The position numbers and the translations under genes were made by a program. A DNA stretch of 64,000 bases from positions 1,550,001 to 1,614,000 of the forward strand of contig NZ_WMBQ01000001.1 of NCBI RefSeq assembly GCF_009708035.1. Direction: 5' to 3'. Below, in pieces: positions 55,473 to 64,000 of the stretch. Positions within the stretch are counted from its first letter, which is position 1, and every line of letters starts with the position of its first letter. The notes beneath the pieces are model-generated. The model worked only from the letters and a program-made list of their open reading frames with translations, was not told the origin of the DNA and ran no database searches. The DNA is from Hyphomicrobium album. GTDB lineage: Bacteria > Pseudomonadota > Alphaproteobacteria > Rhizobiales > Hyphomicrobiaceae.

Positions 55473-57460
55473 GCGACGCAATGGAAATGCAGCTTGCCGT
55501 CCCGCAAACGGCGCGCGCTCCCGAGGTGACGGACCGGTCCATCGGCCGCATCGTGTCGGTGACCGGCTCGAAGGCCATCGTGCTGCTCGACGGCACCAAG
55601 GGTGGGCAGGTCCGCACGGCGGACCGCCCCGACATGGGCACACTCCTGGCGATCGACACGGAAAAGACCGTGGTGCTCGCCATCGTCTCGGCATTGAGCG
55701 TCCCGGTTCCCGCCCACCGCGACGACGATACGGAAATCTGGATCGCCGAGCTCGGCCTCGTCGGCGAGCTGTGGCGCGACAAAACCGGGCAGGCGACGAT
55801 ATTTGCGCGCGGCGTGACCGCTTACCCCTCGCTCGGCAACCGCGTGCGCGTCGCCTCCAAGGCGGAACTCGGAGCGGCATTTTGCGGCGAGCCGAGCCGC
55901 TCGGTGCGCGTCGGCTGCATCCGCCAGGACAGCACAATCCCCGCCATGATCCGGGTCGACGAGCTGCTCGGCAAGCACGTCGCCATCCTCGGCACGACCG
56001 GCACCGGCAAGTCGTGCACCACGGCACTTATCCTGCGCGCGATCCTGGAGCGCAATCCGAACGCGCATATCGTGCTGCTTGATCCGCACAACGAATACGC
56101 CACCGCCTTCAGCGAGTGGGCGGAGGTCATCAGCCCCCGCAACATGCAGCTTCCGTTCTGGCTGCTGAATTTCGAGGAGGTCGTGGAGGTTCTGATCTCC
56201 GACCCGAGCCGCAAGGCGGAGATCGAGATCCTGCAGGAGCTCATTCCCATCGCCAAGGCGCGCTACAGCGCCGGACGGGCGCGCGACAACCAGGCGATGC
56301 GCCGTTCCGTGATGCCCGAGCAGGCCCGCTTCACCGTCGATACGCCGGTGCCCTACCGCATCTCGGACCTGACCGGCCTCATCGACGAGCGCATGGGCAA
56401 GCTCGAGAACAAGAAGGACCTGTCGCCCTACCGGCAACTGCGGACGCGCATCGATTCCATCTCGCAGGACGGCCGCTACTCGTTCATGTTCGGCTCGCTC
56501 ACAGTCTACGACGGCATGACGCAAGTGTTGAGCCGCATCTTCCGCGTGCCGGTCAACAACAAGCCGATCACCATCGTCGAGCTGACCGGCCTACCGACCG
56601 AGATCATCAACGTCGTCGTGTCGGTGCTGGCCCGTATGACCTTCGACTTCGCCCACTGGAGCGAGGGCAAGGTGCCGCTGACACTAGTCTGCGAAGAGGC
56701 GCATCGCTACGTGCCGGCCACCGACCACCTTGGCTTCGAGCCGTGCAAACGCGCGATCGCCAAGATCGCCAAGGAAGGCCGCAAGTACGGCGTCGCGCTG
56801 TGCATCGTCTCGCAGCGTCCGGCCGAGGTCGATCCGACCATCCTCTCCCAGTGCAACACCGTGTTCGCGCTGCGCATGTCGAATGACCGAGACCAGGCGA
56901 TCGTCACCTCGGCAATCACCGACACCGGCTCTGGTCTCTTGGAATTCCTTCCGTCACTCGGGCAGCGCGAGGCGCTAGCCTTCGGCGACGGTGTTGCGCT
57001 ACCGGTGCGCATCAAGTTCGACGAGCTGCCGCCCGATTGCTTGCCACGCTCGACGACGGCGCACTTCACCGAGCACTGGCAGCGTTCGGTGGGCGACGAA
57101 GGCTTCCTCGAGCAGGTGGTCGAGAAGTGGCGTTCATCCGACATCGGCGCCGGCGGCGAGCTCGCTGCACCCGCCTACATCGACGGCTATGTGCCCGAGT
57201 TGGCGACAGAACCTCCGCGCGCTGAATCGCGTCGGCACGACGTGCCGCCACCCGCCCGTCGCGAGCCTGGTCCGCCCGGGGGAGGCTACGGTACCGGGAG
57301 GCCGATGCATCAGCAGCCGACCCGCCCGGCGACGCTGCGTCGCGACAGCGCCGGTCCTGGCGCGCCTGCGCCCCAGCCGCAGGAGGCGGCGGCCGACGAC
57401 GTGCCAGGCTCGGCTTTGAAGTCGCTGCGCGATCGCCTCATCCAGCGCCAGCAGCGCTGA
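55469..57460 (+). CDS. HerA-type hexameric ATPase (DUF87)
   Basis: 663 residues from GTG 55469. The N-terminal HAS-barrel ([19 protein letters not shown]) is followed by the FtsK/HerA ATPase core: Walker [18 protein letters not shown], Walker [12 protein letters not shown], and [20 protein letters not shown] with the Gln/Arg sensors. The last ~90 residues are Pro/Arg/Gly-rich and disordered. HerA hexamers drive DNA processing with NurA in archaea and occur in phage-defence systems; no nuclease gene is nearby here. The pairing with a histidine kinase is unusual, so its job is unclear. Confidence 0.88.
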   Translation: MSDAMEMQLAVPQTARAPEVTDRSIGRIVSVTGSKAIVLLDGTKGGQVRTADRPDMGTLLAIDTEKTVVLAIVSALSVPVPAHRDDDTEIWIAELGLVGELWRDKTGQATIFARGVTAYPSLGNRVRVASKAELGAAFCGEPSRSVRVGCIRQDSTIPAMIRVDELLGKHVAILGTTGTGKSCTTALILRAILERNPNAHIVLLDPHNEYATAFSEWAEVISPRNMQLPFWLLNFEEVVEVLISDPSRKAEIEILQELIPIAKARYSAGRARDNQAMRRSVMPEQARFTVDTPVPYRISDLTGLIDERMGKLENKKDLSPYRQLRTRIDSISQDGRYSFMFGSLTVYDGMTQVLSRIFRVPVNNKPITIVELTGLPTEIINVVVSVLARMTFDFAHWSEGKVPLTLVCEEAHRYVPATDHLGFEPCKRAIAKIAKEGRKYGVALCIVSQRPAEVDPTILSQCNTVFALRMSNDRDQAIVTSAITDTGSGLLEFLPSLGQREALAFGDGVALPVRIKFDELPPDCLPRSTTAHFTEHWQRSVGDEGFLEQVVEKWRSSDIGAGGELAAPAYIDGYVPELATEPPRAESRRHDVPPPARREPGPPGGGYGTGRPMHQQPTRPATLRRDSAGPGAPAPQPQEAAADDVPGSALKSLRDRLIQRQQR

Positions 57461-57473
57461 AGACACCACCTCG

Positions 57474-58412
57474 TCAGCGCGGCGGCTCATTCCCGCGGAT
57501 AGCGACGACGCGGCGCGGCGCTGACGGATTCTCCTCGGCGGGCGCCGGGACCGGGGTCGCCGCTAGCATCTGCGAATAGCGCCGCCAGCTGATCGGGATG
57601 GTCGCGAGGTAGACGAGGCAGGCGCCTGTCAGCGTGCCGAACGGATAGGTGACGAGCAGCGCCACGAAACCGATCGCGAACATGAACATCGGCAGCACGT
57701 ACTCGCGCGAGATGCGCTCGCCCAGCAACTTGCCTGAGAACGTCGGGATCGTCGACACCATCAGGAAGGCGATGGCCAGCGTGTAGATCAGCACGAGATC
57801 CAGCATCAGCGGCGTCGAACGTATCGCGCCGAAGCCGACGTGCTCGATGTAGACGGGCAGCAGCACGACGATCGCCGCCGCGGGGGTTGGCATACCGCTG
57901 AAATAGGCGGTCTGCCATTTTGGCTTGTCGTCATCGAGCGCCACGTTGAAGCGTGCGAGGCGCAACGCCGAAGCGAGCGCGAAGATCATCACGCAGATCC
58001 AGCCGAGGCTCTTCAAGTCGCCAAGCCCCCATGTAAAGATCAGGAAGGCCGGCGCCACGCCGAAATTCACGAAGTCGGCGAGGCTGTCGAGCTCGGCTCC
58101 GAAGCGTGACGAGGCCTTGAGGAGGCGCGCCACGCGTCCGTCAATGCCATCCAGCATCGCCGCGAATACAATGGCCGCCAGCGCCAGCTCGTAGCGGCCT
58201 TCGATCGACATGCGGATGGAGGTCAGCCCGGCGCAAAGCCCGAGCAGCGTGAAGAAGTTCGGTACCAGCATGCGGACCGGCACGCGCTGATGATGGAACA
58301 TGGGCGACCGTCGCCTGCGGCGCGTCTCGCGTTCCAGTCTGGGCAGGATCGGATCCATGCCAAAACCTTTCTTCTCGCGATACCCGATGCGCCAGTGCCG
58401 CACCTTGACCAT
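57474..58412 (-). CDS. pssA: CDP-diacylglycerol-serine O-phosphatidyltransferase
   Basis: Makes phosphatidylserine from CDP-diacylglycerol and serine at the inner membrane. About 312 residues with several membrane helices and the CDP-alcohol motif DGIDGRVARLLKASSRFGAE followed by LDSLAD. ATG 58412 has GGAG upstream, 2 bases after the psd stop, so translation is coupled; a downstream start at 58358 (MDPILPRLER), also with a purine-rich site, is possible. The product feeds psd. Confidence 0.92.
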   Translation of the reverse strand: MVKVRHWRIGYREKKGFGMDPILPRLERETRRRRRSPMFHHQRVPVRMLVPNFFTLLGLCAGLTSIRMSIEGRYELALAAIVFAAMLDGIDGRVARLLKASSRFGAELDSLADFVNFGVAPAFLIFTWGLGDLKSLGWICVMIFALASALRLARFNVALDDDKPKWQTAYFSGMPTPAAAIVVLLPVYIEHVGFGAIRSTPLMLDLVLIYTLAIAFLMVSTIPTFSGKLLGERISREYVLPMFMFAIGFVALLVTYPFGTLTGACLVYLATIPISWRRYSQMLAATPVPAPAEENPSAPRRVVAIRGNEPPR

Positions 58413-58414
58413 TG

Positions 58415-59128
58415 TCAGCTCCGCCGCGCCACACGCTCCGGCTCTGCCGACTGCAGATCCGCCAGCACCGTCTCGCCCGCCGTCGCCGTCTGCCCGACGG
58501 AGACGAGCGCGTGCTTGCCCACCGGCAGGTAGACATCGACACGCGAGCCGAAGCGGATGAGACCCAGCCGCTCGCCGACGCCGACACTATCACCTTCGTG
58601 CAGGAACGGCACGATGCGGCGGGCCACCAGGCCAGCAATCTGCACCACGCCGATCTCCGTACCGTCGGTTTTCTGGATGATCATGACGCGACGCTCGTTC
58701 TCGTCGCTGGCCTTATCGTCGGCAGCGTTAAGAAATGACCCGGGAACGTATATCGAGCGGACGATACGGCCCGACACGGGTGCCCGGGTGATGTGGACGT
58801 CGAGTACGCTGAGGAAGGTGGAGATGCGCACCCGCTGCTCCGAGCCCAATCCCATCTCGGTCGGCGGCTGCACGGTCTCGATGGCGGCGATGCGACCGTC
58901 GGCCGGGGCGATGATCAGCCCCTCGCGCTGCGGCGTGACGCGGTCGGGATCGCGGAAGAAGTAGGCAATGTAGAGTGCCGCGACCACGCACACCCACGCG
59001 AGCGGCGGCCAGACGAGAAAGAAGATCAGCGCCAAGCCGGCGGCGATGGCGATGAACTTGTGGCCGTCGCGGTTCACCGGCGCGAGACTGTCGATGATGG
59101 TATCGATGATGCCGTGACGGTTCGACAC
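58415..59128 (-). CDS. psd: Phosphatidylserine decarboxylase proenzyme
   Basis: Converts phosphatidylserine to phosphatidylethanolamine. About 237 residues. GTG 59128 is preceded by AAGGAG at a good distance. The protein has an N-terminal membrane helix pair (AGLALIFFLVWPPLAWVCVV), PADGRIAAIE and VLDVHITRAPVSG, and the self-cleavage site in LIRFGSRVDVYLP (FGS, giving the pyruvoyl group from Ser). This is the short Psd type common in alphaproteobacteria. Confidence 0.93.
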   Translation of the reverse strand: MSNRHGIIDTIIDSLAPVNRDGHKFIAIAAGLALIFFLVWPPLAWVCVVAALYIAYFFRDPDRVTPQREGLIIAPADGRIAAIETVQPPTEMGLGSEQRVRISTFLSVLDVHITRAPVSGRIVRSIYVPGSFLNAADDKASDENERRVMIIQKTDGTEIGVVQIAGLVARRIVPFLHEGDSVGVGERLGLIRFGSRVDVYLPVGKHALVSVGQTATAGETVLADLQSAEPERVARRS

Positions 59129-59172
59129 GTGCAGCTCCTTCAAGCTTCAATCGGGTGCAGCGCCCGCGGCGC

Positions 59173-60627
59173 CTATTCCACTGGGACCGAGACGAACCGG
59201 TGGCCGCCCTTGGCGTCCTCCACCTCGAGCATCATCGACTTACGGCTGCTCTTCTTGATCGCATCGATGCGACGCGCAACGTCCTGCGGACCGGCAACCG
59301 GCTCGTTTGCCGCCTGCACGATGACGTCACCTGGCTTGATGCTGGCGGCAGCCGGGCTTTTCGGGTCGACCCCGTCAACGATTGCGCCTTTGACGCCGGC
59401 ATCGAGGCCATACTTGCTGCGCAGCGCCTCGGTAAGGGGGGAGAGCTTGAGTCCCAGCACCTCAGCTCCGCCGGGGGCAGGCTTGTCGTCGCCCCCGAGC
59501 GTCTTCTCCTCGTCGTCCGTCAAACGGCCGACCGTCACCTGCAGCGTCTTGCGCTCACCCTTACGCAGCACCTCGACCGGTACCGTCTTGTCGATGGGGG
59601 CGCGCGCGACGAGCCGCGGCAGGCTGCGCATGCTGTTCACGTCCTCGCCATCGAAGCGCATGATGACGTCGCCCGCGTTGACGCCGCCCTTGGCCGCAGG
59701 ACCGTCGGGCGTTATTGCCGCGACGAGCGCGCCGCTGCTCTCGGGGATGCCCAGCGCGGTGGCTATCTCCTCGGAAACCGACTGGATCTTCACGCCGAGC
59801 CAGCCGCGCCGCACCTCGTGATACTGGCGCAGCTGCTGCACGACGGGCGCGACCGTGTCGGCGGGTACGGCAAAGCCGATGCCGATCGAGCCACCGGTTG
59901 GCGAGATGATCGCGGTGTTCACGCCGACCACTTCGCCATCCATGTTGAACAGCGGGCCGCCGGAGTTACCCTTGTTGATCGAGGCGTCGGTCTGCAGGTA
60001 GTCGTCGTAGGGACCGGAATTGATGTTGCGCGCCTTGGCCGAGATGATGCCGAGAGTCACGCTGCCGCCGAGGCCGAACGGGTTGCCGATCGCCATCACC
60101 CAGTCACCGACCCGGATCGCCGCGGACGAGCCGAACCTGACCGCCTTGAGCGGCGTCTTGGGCGTGACCTTGAGAATGGCGATGTCGGTCTTGGTGTCCT
60201 TGCCGAGCAGCTCGGCCTTGAGCTTCGAGCCGTCGTGCAGATTGATCTGAATCTCCTCAGCCCCATCGATCACGTGGTTGTTGGTGACGATGATGCCCTC
60301 CTTGCCGTCGACGATGAAGCCGGAGCCGAGCGAGGAGACCATGCGGTCGGGGGCGGAGCGACCGTTCTTGTTGTCGAAGAACTCGTCGAAATACTCGTGG
60401 TAGGGCGAGCCCTTGGGCACGCTCGGCAGCGGCAACCCCTGCGGCCCCTTGATCGCCTGGCTGGTCGAGATGTTGACGACAGCCTCGATCAGCCCTTCTG
60501 CGACAGGGGCCACTGATTGAGGGCCGCGCGTCTGGGCGAAGCTTGGCAGCGCGCCGCCGATGCTGGCGCACAGCGCAGCAAGCATCAGCGTTCCGAGCGC
60601 CCGACCGCGCGCCTCCGTCACTTGCAT
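59173..60627 (-). CDS. degP: Do-like periplasmic serine protease (DegP/HtrA)
   Basis: Degrades misfolded envelope proteins. 484 residues from ATG 60627, with AGGAG upstream. Signal peptide, then a trypsin-like domain with the triad His (TNNHVIDGAEE), Asp (DTKTDIAILKV) and Ser (NKGNSGGPLFNMDG), and two PDZ domains (GWLGVKIQSVSEEIATALG, LGLKLSPLTEALRSKYG). It lies downstream of hflK-hflC and DUF2065, a common arrangement in the class. Confidence 0.95.
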   Translation of the reverse strand: MQVTEARGRALGTLMLAALCASIGGALPSFAQTRGPQSVAPVAEGLIEAVVNISTSQAIKGPQGLPLPSVPKGSPYHEYFDEFFDNKNGRSAPDRMVSSLGSGFIVDGKEGIIVTNNHVIDGAEEIQINLHDGSKLKAELLGKDTKTDIAILKVTPKTPLKAVRFGSSAAIRVGDWVMAIGNPFGLGGSVTLGIISAKARNINSGPYDDYLQTDASINKGNSGGPLFNMDGEVVGVNTAIISPTGGSIGIGFAVPADTVAPVVQQLRQYHEVRRGWLGVKIQSVSEEIATALGIPESSGALVAAITPDGPAAKGGVNAGDVIMRFDGEDVNSMRSLPRLVARAPIDKTVPVEVLRKGERKTLQVTVGRLTDDEEKTLGGDDKPAPGGAEVLGLKLSPLTEALRSKYGLDAGVKGAIVDGVDPKSPAAASIKPGDVIVQAANEPVAGPQDVARRIDAIKKSSRKSMMLEVEDAKGGHRFVSVPVE

Positions 60628-60757
60628 GGATCTCTTCTCCTGCCGGGCATCGCCGGCCCACACCCGCACGCGTCGTCTCTGCCCGCGAGTTGATACTGGG
60701 CGGTCGCGGCAAGTGGATGGCAAGCCGCGGCGCCTGTCAACGCGGCGGGGAAACGCT

Positions 60758-60943
60758 TCAACCGCGTATCAGCCAGACGAGGCCGAGCCCCACCAGCACC
60801 GAGCTCCAGCCGGCGATCCGCAGGCTGCTTTGCGGCACGGAAGCGGCGGCTTCGAGGAGCCGTGCGGCAAGATTGGGAACGAGGGCCCACAGGAGACCCT
60901 CGATCACCAGGACGAGGCCTAGACCGACGACGAGATCGCTCAT
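60758..60943 (-). CDS. DUF2065 family small membrane protein
   Basis: 61 residues, start MSDLVVGLGLVLVIEGLLWA and end SVLVGLGLVWLIRG, two membrane helices around ARLLEAAASVPQSSLRIAGW. This is the DUF2065 pattern found next to hflC. It overlaps hflC by 4 bases, so it is coupled. Function unknown; a partner of the HflKC complex is a guess. Confidence 0.88.
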   Translation of the reverse strand: MSDLVVGLGLVLVIEGLLWALVPNLAARLLEAAASVPQSSLRIAGWSSVLVGLGLVWLIRG

Positions 60944-61842
60944 TGCCGCGGCGGTTGCGGCGCCGGCGTTGCCGGTGCCTTTCCGTGCGGATCAGTGAAG
61001 TATTTGAAGAAGTCGCTGTCGGGCGAGATCAGCAGCCGCGTGTCCTCCGACTTGAGGCCATTCTCATAGGCCTGCATCGAACGGTAGAACTCGAAGAATT
61101 CCTGATCCTTGGTGTAGGCCTCGGCGTAAATGCGGTTGCGCTCGCCGTCGCCGGCGCCGCGTAGCTCCTCGCCCTTACGGGTGGCCTCAGCGCGGATGAC
61201 GGTTGCCTCGCGGTCGGCGGTTGCTTTGATCCGGTTGGCCTCGGCGGTGCCCTGGGCACGGAACTCGGCGGCCTCGCGCTGACGCTCGGCGCGCATGCGG
61301 TCGAAGACGCTCTTGGAGTTCTGCTCAGGCAAGTCGGCGCGCTTTATGCGAACATCGACGACTTCCAGGCCGAAGTCGTTGCCTTCCTTGTTCACCTGCT
61401 TGGCGATGCGCTTCATCAGGTCCTCGCGCTTGTCGCGCACGACGTCCTGGAAGGTAGCGGCGCCCAGCACACGGCGCATGGCGGAATCTATGATCGGCCC
61501 GAGGCGCGAGCGCACGCCCTCTTCATATCGCAGCGTCTGGTAGAACTTCAGCGGATCGACGATCCGATAGCGCGCGAAGCTGTCGACCACGAGACGCTTC
61601 TGGTCGGAGGCAGTCACCTCCTGCGGCTGGCTGTCGAGATCCAGGATGCGCTTGTCGTAGATCTCGACGCTATCGACCAGCGGAACCTTCCAGTTGAGGC
61701 CTGGCGTGTTGACGACGCGCTTGGGCTCGCCGAAGCGGAGCACGAGCGCCTGCTCGTTCTGATGCACGATGAAGGCCGAGGCGTAGATCGCGATGGCGGC
61801 GAGGCCGACGCAGATGATGAGCAGTGCGAGGAACGCGCGCAT
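60940..61842 (-). CDS. hflC: Protease modulator HflC (SPFH)
   Basis: 300 residues. One N-terminal helix (FLALLIICVGLAAIAIYASA), then the SPFH domain (IVHQNEQALVLRFGEPKRVV, KLV-type hinge at DSFARYRIVDPLKFYQTL) and a helical Ala/Arg/Glu region ending in Pro-rich residues. With HflK it forms a membrane cage that restrains FtsH. Two bases downstream of hflK. Confidence 0.95.
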   Translation of the reverse strand: MRAFLALLIICVGLAAIAIYASAFIVHQNEQALVLRFGEPKRVVNTPGLNWKVPLVDSVEIYDKRILDLDSQPQEVTASDQKRLVVDSFARYRIVDPLKFYQTLRYEEGVRSRLGPIIDSAMRRVLGAATFQDVVRDKREDLMKRIAKQVNKEGNDFGLEVVDVRIKRADLPEQNSKSVFDRMRAERQREAAEFRAQGTAEANRIKATADREATVIRAEATRKGEELRGAGDGERNRIYAEAYTKDQEFFEFYRSMQAYENGLKSEDTRLLISPDSDFFKYFTDPHGKAPATPAPQPPRQ

Positions 61843-61844
61843 GA

Positions 61845-62966
61845 TCAGTTGCCCTCCTCGGTGGTCGCGGCCGGCGCTCGGGGTTGCAGCCTATCGAGCG
61901 GCAGATACGGCACGACGCCAGAACCGCCCTTGCTGTCGAGGATGATCTTGTCGGTGCCGCCAAGCACCTTTTCCATTGTCTCTAGGAACATGCGACGGCG
62001 TGTGACCTCTGGAGCGTTCTTGTACTGATCGTAGACCTGCAGAAAGCGCGACGTCTGACCGGTGGCGTCGTTCACGACCTGCTGCTTGTAGCCTTCTGCA
62101 CCTTGTAGAATGCGATCGGCCTGGCCGCGCGCCTCCGGCACGACCTTGTTGAAGTAGGCATAGGCCTCGTTCTGCAGACGCTCCTTGTCGGCGCGGGCGG
62201 CCTGAACGTCGCGGAACGCATCGATGACCTCACCCGGAGGGTCGACCTTCTGCAGCTGCACCTGGTCGACCTGAATACCGGCGCCGTAGCTGTCGAGCGT
62301 CCTCTGCATCAATGCCTGCACGGCTTCCTCGGTCTTCTGTCGCTCCTGCGTCAGGATCGGCTGGATGTTGGACTGGCCGACGACCTCGCGCATGGCGCTC
62401 TCGGCCACTTCCTTCACGGTGGTGTCCGGGTTCTGAATGTTGAAGAGGTACTTCTCGGCGTCCTGGATCCGCCAGAAGACGACGAAGTCGATGTCGACGA
62501 TGTTCTCGTCGCCCGTGAGCATCAGGCTCTCGGCGCGCTCGTCGCGCACGCCGGCATTGAGGCGGCCGGCGGTCGAGCGCACGCCCACCTCAATGATGTT
62601 CTGGCGCGTGACCTTCGGTAGCCGGACCTCGTCTATCGGATAGGGCAGGCGGAAGTGGAGGCCAGGCGGATACTTCTCGACGAACTTGCCGAAGCGCATG
62701 ACGACGCCGAGCTCATCCGGATTGACGCGGAAGGTGAACGCCTGCCACGCGATCACCGCGCAGGCGATGACGGCGACGAGGAACAGGAGAGGGCCGGGGA
62801 TGCCGCCGCCGTGCATGACCTGTTTCACCTTGTCCTGACCGCGCTTCAGCATTTCCTCCAGATCCGGCGGCTGTCCACCGCCGCTCGGCCCCTGCCCCCA
62901 CGGACCTCCGCCGTTGCCGCCGCCGCTTTTCCAGCCGCCGCCGCCACTCTGATTATTCCAGGGCAT
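61845..62966 (-). CDS. hflK: Protease modulator HflK (SPFH)
   Basis: 373 residues. The N terminus is Gly-rich (MPWNNQSGGGGWKSGGGNGG), typical of HflK. One membrane helix (PLLFLVAVIACAVIAWQAFT) and the SPFH domain (GVVMRFGKFVEKYPPGLHFR) follow. It precedes hflC, and the two form the FtsH-regulating complex. Confidence 0.95.
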   Translation of the reverse strand: MPWNNQSGGGGWKSGGGNGGGPWGQGPSGGGQPPDLEEMLKRGQDKVKQVMHGGGIPGPLLFLVAVIACAVIAWQAFTFRVNPDELGVVMRFGKFVEKYPPGLHFRLPYPIDEVRLPKVTRQNIIEVGVRSTAGRLNAGVRDERAESLMLTGDENIVDIDFVVFWRIQDAEKYLFNIQNPDTTVKEVAESAMREVVGQSNIQPILTQERQKTEEAVQALMQRTLDSYGAGIQVDQVQLQKVDPPGEVIDAFRDVQAARADKERLQNEAYAYFNKVVPEARGQADRILQGAEGYKQQVVNDATGQTSRFLQVYDQYKNAPEVTRRRMFLETMEKVLGGTDKIILDSKGGSGVVPYLPLDRLQPRAPAATTEEGN

Positions 62967-63185
62967 TATAGAGGTCCTTCAATCCTTTAGGGGGTAGCGC
63001 CATCTCTGCGGCCGCAGGGTTCGGCCGCCAGGTCCCATCCCTTATTCTCGGCGGGAAGGTTGGCGTCTCGCTTATAGGACAGGCTGTCCCTGCAGCGCAA
63101 ACACGCTCGTTAGATTTGGTGGCTGGGTCGCACCTTCAAGCGGCGGCGAGCCGAAGTACCGGCAAACCTTTACCTTGCTGACCGA

Positions 63186-63689
63186 TCAGCGGCGTCGCAG
63201 CTCGATCAATGTTGCCGAGAAATCGTCGTTCGGGCCGCGCGGCAGCGCCTCGCGCGCCGCCTCCTGCCATTCACCCCAATCGATTGTCGGAAAGTGCGCG
63301 TCGCCTGGGGGGCTGCCGTGGACCTCCGTCTTGTAGATACGGTCGGCGATGGGCAGCGCTGCGGCGAACACCGATGTGCCGCCAATGACGGCGATCTCGT
63401 CGACACCACGTTTATTCGCACAATCACGCGCGATGGCGAGCGCGGTGTCGAAGTCGCTGGCGATGATGGCGCCGTCTGGCTTGTAGCCGGCGCTGCGGGA
63501 CACGACGATGTTGTCGCGCCCGTCGAGCGGCTTCTTCAGCGACTGGAACGTGCGCCGCCCCATGATCAGCGGCTTGCCCATGGTGAGGCGACGGAACGTC
63601 TTGAGATCGGACGAGATATGCCACGGCAGCGTTCCGTCGCGGCCGATGACGCCGTTGTCGGCAACCGCCACGACGAGGGAGATGATCAT
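63186..63689 (-). CDS. folA: Dihydrofolate reductase
   Basis: 167 residues. Typical DHFR motifs: MIISLVVAVADNGVIGRDGT, LPWHISSDLKTFRRLTMGKP, MGRRTFQSL, and EIAVIGGTSVFAAALPIADR. Reduces dihydrofolate with NADPH, regenerating the cofactor consumed by thymidylate synthase, whose gene is 9 bases upstream. Confidence 0.95.
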   Translation of the reverse strand: MIISLVVAVADNGVIGRDGTLPWHISSDLKTFRRLTMGKPLIMGRRTFQSLKKPLDGRDNIVVSRSAGYKPDGAIIASDFDTALAIARDCANKRGVDEIAVIGGTSVFAAALPIADRIYKTEVHGSPPGDAHFPTIDWGEWQEAAREALPRGPNDDFSATLIELRRR

Positions 63690-63698
63690 GCGCGCTGC

Positions 63699-64000
63699 CT
63701 AGACCGCGATGGGCGCGGCGATGTGCGGGTGGGGATCGTAGCCGACCAGCTTGAAGTCGTCGTACTTGAACTTGAAGATCGACGTGACGGCCGGATTGAT
63801 TTCCATGCGCGGCAGCGCCCGCGGCTTGCGGAGCAGCTGCTCATCGGCCTGGTCCAGGTGATTGAGATAGAGGTGCGCGTCGCCGAAGGTGTGCACGAAT
63901 TCCCCGGGTTTGAGGCCCGTCACCTGCGCCATCATCAGCGTCAGTAAGGCGTAGGAGGCGATGTTGAACGGTACGCCGATGAACACGTCAGCCGAGCGCT
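63699..64000 (-). CDS. thyA: Thymidylate synthase, C-terminal part (5' end outside window)
   Basis: The last ~100 residues of Thy[21 protein letters not shown], the catalytic-core [20 protein letters not shown] and [15 protein letters not shown] near the stop. The gene runs off the right edge. It methylates dUMP to dTMP. With folA it forms the usual thyA-folA pair. Confidence 0.95.
   Translation of the reverse strand, partial: RSADVFIGVPFNIASYALLTLMMAQVTGLKPGEFVHTFGDAHLYLNHLDQADEQLLRKPRALPRMEINPAVTSIFKFKYDDFKLVGYDPHPHIAAPIAV

Noticed and set aside
54564-56027. Antisense open frame opposite the histidine kinase and HerA genes
   Set aside because: Composition is Arg/Ala/Gly-rich with no recognisable domains, as expected of a GC-rich antisense shadow; the plus strand genes have full family motifs.

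Overview
The window is a GC-rich, gene-dense piece of an alphaproteobacterial chromosome, most likely from the order Hyphomicrobiales and close to Hyphomicrobiaceae. The evidence is a hydroxypyruvate reductase that closely resembles, from memory, the crystallised D-glycerate dehydrogenase of Hyphomicrobium methylovorum; a serine-glyoxylate aminotransferase-type protein; an ImuA-ImuB-DnaE2 mutasome behind an alphaproteobacterial LexA box (GTTC-N7-GTTC); the order thyA-folA-hflK-hflC-DUF2065-degP; and many GTG/TTG starts with strong Shine-Dalgarno sequences. I saw no rRNA, tRNA, CRISPR array, prophage or insertion sequence. Apart from short palindromic repeats, this looks like core chromosome.

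Layout. 1-6.9 kb: a glutathione transferase (cut by the window edge), epoxyqueuosine reductase, an SDR protein, a secreted charged-helix protein, a C92-type peptidase and a ribosome-hibernation/cold-shock fusion. 7-16.4 kb: envelope and sugar metabolism (hydrolase, glycosyltransferase, speE, lytic transglycosylase, galE, galU, a beta-barrel protein, arabinose-5-phosphate isomerase). 16.4-20.6 kb: two NfeD-like genes with an SPFH protein, hemH, and a CHAD protein. 20.7-25.9 kb: a thiO-thiS-thiG-thiE operon, gamma-glutamyltransferase and a cupin. 25.9-32.2 kb: the SOS mutagenesis operon imuA-imuB-dnaE2. 32.6-38.9 kb: an L,D-transpeptidase, znuA, a DUF1007 gene, a TRAP-type receptor, small proteins and sgaA. 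39.2-45.9 kb: an amidase, two duplicated micro-genes, an ankyrin-glyoxalase fusion, a split YeeE transporter and hydroxypyruvate reductase. 46-54.5 kb: two related TonB-dependent receptors facing an exbB-exbD-tonB operon. 54.6-64 kb: a histidine kinase overlapping a HerA-type ATPase, phosphatidylserine synthase and decarboxylase, degP, hflCK, folA and the end of thyA.

Four observations stand out. (1) Between 40.57 and 41.10 kb there are two copies of one cassette: a GAGCGCG-N5-CGCGCTC hairpin, a strong ribosome binding site, a 33- or 36-codon ORF and a terminator. The ORFs share most of their first 21 codons, and most differences in codons 3-17 are synonymous, so this looks like a real and possibly undescribed microprotein family. 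(2) dnaE2 carries two in-frame insertions made of REP/BIME-like palindromes and translated into the polymerase, recalling the palindromic elements of Rickettsia. (3) The imuA promoter is readable, with its -10 overlapping the LexA box. (4) A CGGGAA-N3-TTCCCG palindrome lies upstream of both TonB receptor genes and may be a shared operator.

Functionally, the TonB system energises the two receptors. sgaA and hprA catalyse consecutive steps of the serine cycle. pssA and psd make phosphatidylethanolamine. galE, galU, the glycosyltransferase and kdsD feed surface polysaccharide and LPS synthesis.
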